Shown here: piece after piece, positions 48,322-58,597 of the stretch
Position numbering within the stretch: the stretch's first letter is position 1
Layout of the letters: the number at the start of each line of letters is the position of its first letter
Assembly (NCBI GenBank): GCA_004835665.1
Contig: RBKR01000017.1
Location: 186,001 to 250,000 of the forward strand
Origin: Phoma sp. XZ068
Lineage: Eukaryota; Ascomycota; Dothideomycetes; Pleosporales; Didymellaceae
Reading direction: 5' to 3'
DNA length: 64,000 bases
Program-made: the position numbers and the translations under genes
The notes under the pieces: model-generated
The model's input: only the letters and a program-made list of their open reading frames with translations
Databases searched by the model: none
What the model was told of the DNA's origin: nothing

Positions 48322-50782
48322 ATGTTCTGCAACAAATGTCAACTTTTCTGGGCCGAAGCAATCGCACGGGCGGATGTACCTGACCGCATCACGAGTTGTG
48401 AAGATATCCGGTGGACCAGTTATGATGTTGTCCTTCATTCTAGCATACAGGAGTTGAAGGTGGCCTCGAACTCGCAGTGCATTATATGTCGCATCACCTT
48501 CAACACACCCACCGAGTTTGAACATGAGCGCCTTTTACGGGATGATGCTGAGCCTCTAAAAATTGTTCTGGATATCGACCCCACCAAAGGTCCTCATCCT
48601 GTACTCTCGGTCACGTTTCGCGAGTCTTCAGGCGATGTCGCAAGAATACCCAAACGGATGGTAGCTGCTTGTGGTGGCCTGATAACAAATAGTGAGTGTG
48701 ACGAATGTCTTTAGGGCTTCTCTGATGTAGGCAGACGACACTGTAGCAACCCTACGACGCAGTACCGAATTGATCAATAACAGTACTGGGTCTGACGGTG
48801 CACTCCATCTGGCAAATTCATGGATCCAAGACTGCGTTGCGAAACATGAGGGTTGCAGGGCCCCAGTAACAGAGAATACTTCGGCCTTTGTACCGACTCG
48901 ATTACTTGACATCAGCAATGATAACATTTGTCTGACCGAGACTACTGCGAACCTGACAAATACCATGGACCGCAGATATGTCGCTTTGAGCCACTGCTGG
49001 GGCAAAATCCACATCATTCGTACATTGAAGGAGAACTACAAACAACACCTATCCCATATCAATCCCAAGGACCTTTCGAAGACGTTTCAAGATGCAATCC
49101 ACGCAACACGCAAGCTAGGCTTTCGGTACATCTGGATTGATTCACTTTGTATCATCCAAGATGATGAGAAGGATTGGGCCACTGAAGCTGCAACTATGTG
49201 CGACGTCTACCAGTATGCCACTTTGACAATCGCTGCCGCACATGCTTCAGGCGGCGACGTTGGCTGCTTCAAAGAAAGAGACGGTCTGTTGCAGTTGCCA
49301 TTTGTGATCGACATTCCACAGCCAGGCGATGCGAACGTGCCGGCACATATCCTCTTCACGTCTTACGGCCGCGGCGAAGGCCTGGGTGGACCAGAGCCGC
49401 CTTTGTATGGAAGGGCCTGGGTACTGCAAGAGCAGCTTCTGTCTCCAAGAATGCTAGTCTTTGACAGTTCCCAGCTGAGGTGGGAATGCCTCACCACGCA
49501 TGCTTCAGAACGGTCGCATTCAGGAGGCATGTCAAGGCACGCGGGTCACCAAAAAGCAATACGGAAGGGCATCATGTCGAATGAGGAATTCTTCAGCGAT
49601 GCAAGATTCGCAGACGCCGACTTCAGTGCACGTTCGCAACATCTGTACTGGTGTTCCACTGTCATGGACTACACTCACCGAGGAATGACGCAGAGCAAGG
49701 ACCGTCTCGTTGCTCTCGCTGGCATAGCACAAGCGCTAAAGAGGCATAGTGAGAGTGACTACCGCGCAGGTCTCTGGTCGCGTTTCTTCTGGGCTGGCAT
49801 GTTGTGGAGTGTCCCACATACGCGCGAGTATCTGTCCACGACCATGGATGCTTTCTCCTTGGAAGACAATAAGAAGATCCGCCACGCTCAAGCGGTCGCT
49901 CCCAGCTGGTCTTGGGCATCGGTAACTGCACCTGTTGTATACGCAAGTCCTACCATCACCACCCTTGATGCGGCTTGCGATGTTCTCGACGTAAGCACAA
50001 ACGGCAACGCAGCTATTCAAACGGGTCGTGTTAAGATCCGCGGACACATACGTAAAGGCTACGTGATCCCAGTCTACCCTTTTGCAATACAAGAGGCAGC
50101 AACAAGACACCGGTCACACATGATGACACAAAAAGCCGAGGGGCAGAAAGACTACATCAACTTCCGAGGCCGCGCATTCCCGCCAAACCAGATGTTCCTC
50201 TTCTCCAAGCAAGCACCGAAGAGGCCGTACTTTGTTGGCAGTGACTTGCATCCAACTTCGTATCTAACCAGGTCGTCAGACTGGAGACTCGTGCGAGGCA
50301 CCTTTCGCCCTGACGAAGTAATATCAATGGATCAAGAAATAACATTCCTCGCCATCGCACAACATCATGCTGGGCAACAACCGCCTTCCCTCCTGGACAC
50401 GCACAGGCCTGAGGATCCACTAAGGGTTTACACTGTCGCGCTCGTACCTACAGGCAGCTATGGTGAGAACACAGGCGAGTACAGGCGTGTCGGATATGCA
50501 GTATGGAGCGACTGCGCATGGTACGGGTACAACTGTGGGCATAAGCGGCCAACTGCTGCGAGTGTAGAAAGGCCGGGACGATGGACACCAGAGCATGGTT
50601 GGGAAGTCGATGATGGCTTTTGGGAGACGTTGAGCTGGTGGACGAAGTGGGATGATCTCGAGTTTTACAAGAGGGATAAGAAGATGATGCATGCGCATGA
50701 TTATCAGCCTGACGCACTGCCGGACTTGAAGAGGTATCACAAGGATGTGGGGATTGAAGAGACGGAGGTGGTTATAGTGTGA
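48322..50782 (+). CDS. HET-domain protein (heterokaryon incompatibility)
   Basis: Model join(48322-48691, 48747-50782) gives 801 residues; the intron is 55 bases. The N-terminus has two cysteine pairs (MFCNKCQLFW and CIICRITF) that may form a small zinc-binding module often found before HET domains. HET proper spans about 200-350, with YVALSHCWG, then FRYIWIDSLCIIQDDEKDW and MCDVYQYATLTIAAAHA. ALYGRAWVLQEQLLSPR-type sequence follows, as usual for the family. HET proteins trigger cell death after fusion with a genetically different partner, often through a STAND protein. The 400-residue C-terminus has scattered aromatic residues and no recognised repeat. The NACHT gene of this window is 26 kb away, so pairing is not implied. 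Confidence 0.93.
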
Positions 50783-50899
50783 CGACTAGGTGCAGACAAA
50801 GCAGGCTCTCATAGGGGTATCAATCTATCAAACTATTCGACATATCGTCCAGCTTTGCGAGAGCACAGCATAATTTGTCATCCACCACCATGTAACCGC

Positions 50900-52978
50900 T
50901 TACCTGCCCCCAACAGAGCTCCTCCTGCGCCCACGCTCCTGCATACTCGCGATACTGCGTCTTCTCGCCCCCTCCACATCCCCACCCCAATACCTCGCGA
51001 TCTCAATATCTAGATCCCTGCCTTCCAGCTTAGGCATCCTTTTCGCCATCTTGACCGGATTTACACCCTCCGTATGCGCCGCTGCGAAAATAACATCGAG
51101 CTCCTCGAGACTCCTACCCTTCGGCTCCGGGAAGAAAAAGTAGACGGCGGGAATTAGCGCAGCATTGAACACAGCAAACATGGTGTACGTGTTGTATTGC
51201 AGATTCGCAAAGGCCGGTGGGGTGATCATGACGATGAGAAAGTTGCTCAGCCAGTTACTGCAGGTACTCAAGGCGTTGGCCTGGATGCGGATGCGCAAGT
51301 TTGTGATTTCGGCGGGGTACAACCACGTCATGCCCAGCCAGCCGATGGCGAAGAAGGTGTTGAAGCCAAAGAGGAAGATGGTTGCGAGGACGCCATAGAG
51401 GGTGCTTAGGCGGGGCGCTCCGAGCTCGTCGATTACGGCGGTTGAGGAGCTGCCGGCGAGGATTATCATTGACGACATTTGCCCAAAGGCCCCGAAGAGC
51501 ATGAGTTTGCGGCGTCCGATGCGCTCGATTAGCGGAATGGCGATCAGGCCTGCGAGGAAGTATTCGGTTCCGTTGGCGGCGGCGAGGAGACGCGACATAT
51601 CAGGGCCGAAGCCGAGGGAGTTTTCGAACACGAAGGTTGCGTAGTATGTCTTTTCAAGTTAGCATCAAAGTCTTACTCATCTGTTGATAATGAATCTGAC
51701 GTACAATCAGGTTGATACCGCAGATCTGCTGGAAGAACTGCGCTGTAATACCGAGGAGTGTACGGCGCAGGTTCTGAGATGGACCGTTGGTGAGCAGTTC
51801 GCGCATCTTGAAACCTCCCAGCGAGCTTTGAGCGGCGAGGGCTTCTTTGATATTAGAAAGCTCGACGCCGACAACTTCGGAGTCGATGTCTGCGTCAGCG
51901 AGGCGGGCAAGGAGATGCTTTGCCTCCTCTTCGCGGCCCCGCATAAGGAGCCAACGAGGACTGTCCGGGAGGTATAGAAGCATATACCTAAAAGAAGATT
52001 AGGTGCTATAGCGTAAGAAGATGTGCAGTACTTACATGACAATCACTGTGAAGAAAGATTGGAAGGCGACCGGGAATCTCCAGCGAACTGAGCTGTAACT
52101 CATGCCCGCGGGCAGGAAGTAAAACCCGTATCCGACCCAGTACGAGATCATGATACCCGCAACAATGATGGCTCCGGAAGTGATGATGAGTCGCCCGCGT
52201 TTCTCTGGTTTGGCGCATTCAGACTGCCAAGTCGGGATGGCTAAGGTGGTCAGCATGCCGCTATTATGTATTTGATAGAAATAGACTTACTGGAGGTAAC
52301 CATGCCGTTTCCAATACCACCGACGATCCTGCCCACGATCAAGACTGCGTAGGCGCCCACATCTCCGCCATTGGTGCCACCTGCAGCTACCTGAAAAATC
52401 GTGCCCACGATCATGATGAAGCTACCCCAGAAAGTAGAGCTCTTGCGACCCCAAACTTCTCCGTAAAATAGAATCAGCACCGCGCCGAGGAAGCAACCGA
52501 CTTGATATAGAGCAACGGCAGCGGCTTGGGTGTTTGCATCACCAGTGCACATCTGCTCATTCCTGATAGTGTTGTCTGGCGAGTCGAGCCAGCAAATGTT
52601 GTTGGCGCGAGACAGCGGTGTCATGAGCGGGAAATGTCGCTGGAAGTCGTCGAGCGTGAGCAAACCACTCATGACGCCCTGATCATAGCCGAACATGCAG
52701 AAGGCTAAACAAGACGCCCATGCAATGGCGGTGTTGAGTGCTTTGCCGCGGAGCTGACCGTAGCCTGGGACGTTCCATTCTGGGAGGTTGCCGAGTCGTT
52801 GAAACATGCCCAACATGCCACCCTTTCGGGCAGCAGCCTTCTCTTGCGCAATTCGATCTTCATGGTGTGCTGCTGGTGTGTCGTACAGACCGTCGTTCCG
52901 CGAGAACAATGTGTTCTCATGACGTTCATCTTGAAATTTGTCAGACTTCTCCGAGTTCTTCGACGTAGTGGAGGCCAT
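50900..52978 (-). CDS. MFS sugar transporter
   Basis: Model complement(join(50900-51649, 51705-51987, 52036-52240, 52291-52978)) gives 641 residues. The start ATG at 52978 has an ideal ACCATGG context. Sugar-porter signatures are present: FGYDQGVMSGLLT after helix 1, a GRK loop after helix 2, RIVGGIGNGMVTS, LPDSPRWLLMRGR, QFFQQICGIN, ERIGRRKLM, LYPAEITNLRIR and FFPEPKGRSLEELD. All twelve helices can be placed. The hydrophilic N-terminus (about 70 residues) and C-terminal arginine-rich tail are longer than in typical 530-560-residue porters. It should import a monosaccharide or related polyol by proton symport; the exact substrate is not readable. Confidence 0.92.
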
Positions 52979-54122
52979 GGTCGCTTTGTAAGAGGCGAGT
53001 GTAAGACCTTTGGCTGCGCGTAAAGCACTGTGAAAGGACTCCAGCGTGAGCGTCATCTTATAGGTGTCGCCGTAGCTTCGGCAAAGTCGAACGGGAGTGA
53101 CGATGATGGTTGGATTTGGTCCGCTATTAGCCAAGAAATCCCACACTATGGTCTTATCCTCCTCCACACGAGTTCGTTAGCCTGACTGAAAGGTTTCCAC
53201 CCCCAGAAAAAGAGGTGTTTGCGTAGTCGGAATGCCGTTTCGGGTAGCCCGGTGCGTTTGTGGAGAAAGAAGATGAAGGATGCAGTAAATGCCGTGCGGC
53301 TCAAGCATCCCTGTACCTTATGTGGAGCATTCAGCCTCGATGTGCAAGTTTAGGAAAGTTGCAGAAGGCTGCGAGGTCGCTCTCCATGTCAATTAAGAGA
53401 TACTTCTGATCCTGCCTTTAAAGGTGACTTTTGCGCTCCTGCATGCTGCTTGATGCATGTACACTCTTGTATCAATGTTAGCCAAGATGCAAAAGAGAAA
53501 TTTTGGGGGTATCGTCCACGGCTGCAAACATGCGCCACTGACGTCCACCAGTCAAGACCCGCCACATCTCAAAGGGCAACCCGGCTCTCGGCCTTCAAGT
53601 TGCGTTGTCTTGGAGATGGCTTGTGTTGACACAAGGTTGGTGGTACATGAGCGCAGCCAAGAGTGATGACGAGCGCCATAGAAATCCGCCGCGCTTGGCA
53701 TTTAACATGCTCGCACGATGGATGCCGGTGCCGAACTCCGGACAATAGCCGAACGACAAAGACAACATGAAGGGATCAAACGGCAAGGGACATTGCTAGT
53801 GTGTGCAATGCATACGCAAAGTCATGTCGAGAATGTGGCGGTTTGAGGTGGTAATGTTGTGCATTCAAGGGCTCTTGCCCGGTATCTGTCGAACCCATCT
53901 ATAACGCCAGGCCATGCTGTATATGGTACAGTGTACGTACAGTATTCGTACATATCTTCGACGCTGTGTATCGTCTTGCGCGTAGTGCGCGATCGCTCCC
54001 TCCAACGCGGTAGCTCCGACGCTTTGCGCGTGCCGCTCCCCATATCTGCTCTCTGTCGTGCTCGATTGGTGCTTTCCCTGGAAATGCTGCACCGCGGCGA
54101 TACGTGATATCGTGTGATCGCT
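52979..54122. promoter_or_regulatory. Sugar transporter upstream region
   Basis: About 1.1 kb between the transporter start and the 3' end of the L33 gene, both on the minus strand. An in-frame upstream extension of the transporter (to about 53167) lacks a good ATG and is treated as leader. No other gene is seen. Confidence 0.5.
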
Positions 54123-54604
54123 TTATTTCTTTCCACGCTTCGCCTCAAGGAAGAGGACCTGCTTTCGCACTGCAATACTGTCAGCCCAAGTCCCTGTATC
54201 ATTTCGCATCGGCTCCCTAGAAACGAGTCCTGCCCGACCCTTTTTACATTTCAATCGTATGCAGGACCGTATAATGTCTGGGAACATCCGCGAGGTTTGC
54301 CGGCCTTCATGTAGGATCTGACGGGTGCGTACCAATGGGATCGTATTTGAGCATGCTCAGCGGTTGATGCGCACGCGGCCGTTGCATTGTGCGGTAGTAG
54401 CCTGTCATAGCCATCGAGATGAGGCGCACCATGATGGTACGGGACTTCGCTGTAATTTCATGTCAGCGCAATTCGCGAAGTCGAGTTTTGAAGACGGGGG
54501 ACTGAGGCGATTGGTGGCGTCTTTGCGGGACAAGTGCATCCATGCAGAGTGTCGCGACAATCTGAGGGGAATCTAAAAATCTTCGGTGTACCTTTTTTGG
54601 CCAT
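54123..54604 (-). CDS. MRPL39: Mitochondrial ribosomal protein bL33m
   Basis: Model complement(join(54123-54169, 54333-54449, 54592-54604)) gives 58 residues. The family sequence is clear: MAKKAKSRTI start, then LISMAMTGYYRT, PLSMLKYDPIV and an LFLEAKRGKK end, as in fungal L33 proteins of the mitochondrial large subunit. The first exon is only 13 bases (MAKK plus one base). Both joins restore conserved residues (KK-A-K and DPI-V-RK). The introns (142 and 163 bases) make up most of the gene, unlike the 45-60-base introns elsewhere in the window. No cleavable presequence is seen, as usual for L33. Confidence 0.92.
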
Positions 54605-56361
54605 GGCGACGTGCAATTGCTTGTGTTGCTGACGATGGCGGTCGTGATGTTGGATCGTGAGGTTTCCGCGGTCCCAGGGCTTGGCGGCAGATCTTCGGTG
54701 GTAGGTGCATCCAACCAATCATACAACATTGAGGACCGCAGTGAGTATCATCTTCGCACCACATCACAGACACCAAAATGCTCTTCTTGAACAATCAAAT
54801 TTTCATTGCAGCTATGTAGATATGTCGGAGCTCAGCCTCCATCTGCCCCCATAAGATGGCCGCCTGTCCATCTTGTGAGACTGTGGTTTCGATCAAGCGT
54901 CCTACACCGCATCCTTCAACTTGTCCAGGCTGCCTTCCTCCACCCAATCTTTTACTTCGACCTCTGGACTTCCGCGACGGCCAGCTGAGCACACCGCGAT
55001 GGCTTGTCACCAGCGATGACTTCTCTTGCCCAGTAAACCAGTCGAACCCCACTGGATGCGGTGCGTGTGTTTGTTCTGGGCGCGGTGTGAACGCAGCTCA
55101 TATGGGGAATGAGTGCGCTTGGAACGGGCCTGGGACGAGCAAAGAGTTGCAAGCAAGGTGAGGTGAGGTTGAAGAGCTGTAAATGTCAGTGCATGTATCA
55201 CAAACTTCGAGGATGTGAAGGGAGGACTTATCTTAGGGTTGTAGCTGGCTCGATGTTGTGTTGGACGGAGGTATGTACGCTCCTCTGCACCGCTTGACAG
55301 CCATCCCTGCAGACGGGGCAGAGTGTGGAGTGGTATGGCAGGAAGGCCGCGACGAAGCACCCTCGAAGAAAGAGACGGGCTGAGGTACCACTTCGTCTGC
55401 GATGCAACATGAGAAGCGCGATGTTGATCTTGGCGGACTGTGCATGAGACGCAGTATCGCCAAATGGCACTGTGCTCGACTGCCAGTCCGCCTTGAATGA
55501 ATGAGTTAGATGAAACTCAATGTGTACAAACTCGCTCCACCCACCCCAGAGCCGCATCGGATGGAATACCGGAGCTTGTTTGCGTACCACCAACTTTGAC
55601 TTACCAGACGCCATTTGTACAGTAGGAGACCAAACCGTAATGACGGGACCGGACATGATCTGCAGACCGGACCTGTAGCGGTTCAGTGCGGATGAACCAG
55701 CAGCAAGTCTGTGGCGTGGAGATGTGGGAGCGTTGGTGGCATAGGTTGTTGATCTAGGCGGTTGTTGCTGAACACAGTATGAGGAACTGTTCTCATCAAG
55801 AGGCCGCCAGTGAGATGCTTTGGAACGACAAGAGCTAATTAGGTACTTGGATGAGGAGTTTGGAAGAAGTCAGCGAAGTTCGGATCGATGGAACGGGGTT
55901 ACTTACCGCAGGGTTGGAGCCGACCTTGGGTCAAATCGGGGCGTTCGAGGCGTTGTACTTGTTTCCTGTATTGTCGTGTTGTCAGTGAGGATATGTAAAA
56001 GAATGAAGAGGAGGCAGATGGAAAGGGTGTATGAGACGGATATCCTAGCGTGGTAACTACAGAGCTCGTCACACGCGCGCGGATTTGATGGAATGTCGCC
56101 CTGCATGTATCGAACCTGTCGTTGGGAACGGGAACAAAATGTCCATCTGAGCCCTCAAGGCAACACAAGGCTTGATTTGTTCTTGCCTTCGAACCTTTCC
56201 ACAGAAGCAGAAAGTCCGTCACTGAATCGAAGCAACAATGAGCTTGACCCAAGACCGAAGGCTGAAAAAGAATTGTCGATATACCTGGGATTGTGTTAGC
56301 TACTGGCGACCAGAGAAGGGGTGAAACTTAGGAAGGGCCAAACGGTTTCGGGGTGCAATGT

Positions 56362-56959
56362 ATGAGCCAAGGTTCGAGTAGCCACCATGGAGAAAGATGG
56401 AACCACACATTTACCGGTGGCGTCACGGCCTGTGTGAAGGTAGCCAGAGTCTTCCACGCAGAGCGGGAAGAGTCCAGGAACCACCAAGAAAGCGACGGGA
56501 ACCAAGTACATCCGAAGAATCGAGGCACACAGGCAGGTATTGATCTCGCCTTCATTACTCCCGCCAAGACAGGAGCTGGCCATCGTGAAGGAGACACGGG
56601 TATCGTCTCTTCCACGAAGCCGAAGGCTGGTGATGAGATTGTTGTGTATGCGCGTCGATGTCGGCAAGGAGCTGGTAGCAAACCAACACAAGTATGTCAC
56701 GGTCACTGGCGAAACGTTAGTCACTGACGGCCTCCAGGTGCGCTACACTTACCAAAGTCAGAAGCACATGAAGTACTGTGATGGATGCAAGCCACCTGCG
56801 GTAGCATATGTCATTATCATTAGTACACTGGAACACTTACAGCCTCACCGCAAGACGTCGACACTGCTTCAGCCAGTCGCCCTTCTCAAAGCTTGCTTGA
56901 TAGCAGAGGACCATGATGCTGGACGATCGCGACGCAGCTGCAGACGGCGTGCTCGCTGA
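56362..56959 (+). other. Possible two-exon hypothetical gene
   Basis: Low-confidence model join(56362-56691, 56738-56959), 183 residues with phase-0 join. The 46-base intron has a GTATGT donor, a CACTGAC branch and a CTCCAG acceptor. Exon 1 encodes a polar, Lys/Glu/Gly-rich segment (LAFITPAKTGAGHREGDTG, then KAGDEIVVYAR). Exon 2 begins VRYTYQSQKHMKYCDGC. No family is recognised. The opposite strand here also offers an intron with good signals, so strand is uncertain. Confidence 0.2.
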
Positions 56960-57157
56960 TCAGTGATCCCTGGTGAGTGTCAGAGAGCTGTAGGGAGGGT
57001 GCTTGATAGCACATCGCAGGAGGTGAGGTGGTGTTTACTCAGGACTTACAAGTGACCGAATCTTCCTCTGGTGGGGTGAGTGGCCAGCTTCAGCGATGGA
57101 AACTCGTAACAAGCGGCTTGTCGATGATGAGGTTGTTGTCCTCGACAGCTGCCGCCA

Positions 57158-57193
57158 AGGAGGAGGAGGAGGAGGAGGAGGAGGAGGAGGAGG
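57158..57193 (+). repeat. (AGG)12 trinucleotide microsatellite
   Basis: Twelve perfect AGG units, 36 bases. If read in a frame it would code polyglutamate or polyglycine on plus, or polyserine on minus. Confidence 0.97.
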
Positions 57194-58049
57194 GACAAGA
57201 CGAGGAAGGAGATGGCAGTGAGCCCACCATTGGCCGAAGCTCGACCTCGTCATGAGCAGCGAAGAGCGACGCTGGGCGAAGGTGAGCAGCAGGCAGGCGT
57301 GGAGGAGACAAGAAGGCTTGGGGAGTGAGTGAGGGAACACTTAGCGGCACCGGACGAAGGTAAGCTGTTGAAGGCCAAGTGATCACCACCTGTGGTACTT
57401 GTGCTCTTGTGAGCTGGCGGCGACCTTCACGTGAGCGACGCGGTGGTGAGGTCGCGTCGTCCAAGGTCTTGACGTTTCCGCAGAGGAGAGTGCATTGAGC
57501 CTTGCAGCACTGCTTGCAGCTCATGATGGTGGAGGAAGAAGAGATGTGGAAAGCGGAGGGAGCAAGGAGAGTAGAGAAAGCTTGCTGGAGGGGTTTGTGG
57601 TGTTGAAGGAAAGAATGTGGGTGAGCGGAGGAGGGGCTTTTATTTTGGACTTAGGGGGAACGTGCTGTGGGCTTGGTGACGGTGACAGGCGAGGATGCAG
57701 AGCATGAACTTGCAGTCACTGAGCAGCGATGCTACACTGATGCAATACCATAATGGAGCTGCAAGACGATAGGCGACGAGTTGGAAATTCAATCTGCTAT
57801 ACTCTATAGACTGTGCAGCGTCTTGTTGACCTGTAAGACCTGAAGTTGTTTTGCTGGTGACATTTTGGGAACCTTGGAGTGTTTTGATATCGCAACTCCC
57901 GCCAAGACAGCGCTGGCCTCGCAGGTTCATACACCAACAACCGCCTGACGGTAAGCTAACAAGGCTCGTAGGCTCTGAGAGAAGAGAATGTGCATTGTTG
58001 AGAGCGGTCGGTTCTTCTCACGAGCTCCCAGCAGTAAATGTTAACGCAG

Positions 58050-58597
58050 TTGGACTCTGAGCTGCGAGCTCGGTACCCTCGGCTCCCTCAAGTCCTGCCA
58101 CGAGAACGAGAGGCCAGGCTGGCGGTCGACACCATGATCTGGTGTTACCAAGCTTGTTGTATGTTCAGACTGCCTGTGAACTGTCAGTACGACCCCTTTG
58201 TCTGCTTAGCCTGAGGTTGGCGGGCAAACCTGCCTCCGCAACAAGCAGCTCCGCAAGCCAACAACGCCTTTGCTCCGTACATGTGCTTAGGGAGTTTTTC
58301 CTCCTGTTAGTCTTGCCTGCCTATGTTTAAAGCCACTTACAAGTTGCAGACCGTCGGTTGTTCATCCCCCTCGCACGCGAGCAGCCTGACCGCATCACCG
58401 CTTTCGAACACCGTCACGGCGCTGTCGCCAGTCCCCTGCGCAAGCTCCTTGCAGCACCATCACAGACGTCCCAATACACCGACTTCTTGGTCACTTCGAA
58501 GTACGTCGTAGTCGATGACCTCTCTTCCTCGCCATCGGCCGCCGCCTCGAGCTCGGTGAACGCCAGCCCACAGGATCGAGAGGTCACACGCGTATAA
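58050..58597 (+). pseudogene. Possible interrupted gene, 3' part
   Basis: Three exon-like blocks, 58050-58158, 58210-58276 and 58350-58597, keep one frame across two introns (GTATGT...CTTAG and GTACAT...TTGCAG) and end at a TAA. The codon pattern is strongly C-ending, as in real genes here (core RRLFIPLAREQPDRITAFEH, then TDFLVTSKYVVVDDL). A TGA at 58135-58137 interrupts the first block, and no start codon is found in frame. No splice choice I tried removes the stop in phase. It may be a relic, a sequencing error, or a wrong first exon. Family unknown. Confidence 0.25.

Noticed and set aside
52979..53167. Upstream in-frame extension of the sugar transporter
   Set aside because: Its first codon is not ATG, and the ATG at 52978 has a much better context and usual N-terminus.
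56622..56735. C/D-box snoRNA-like pattern (GTGATGA ... CTGA) on plus
   Set aside because: Spacing is long, no clear C'/D' boxes or guide match can be shown, and the interval overlaps a coding-like frame.
57090..57524. Minus-strand frame starting MSCKQCCKAQC, metallothionein-like start
   Set aside because: Cysteines stop after the first 15 residues and the rest is low-complexity serine from the AGG repeat; no metallothionein pattern.
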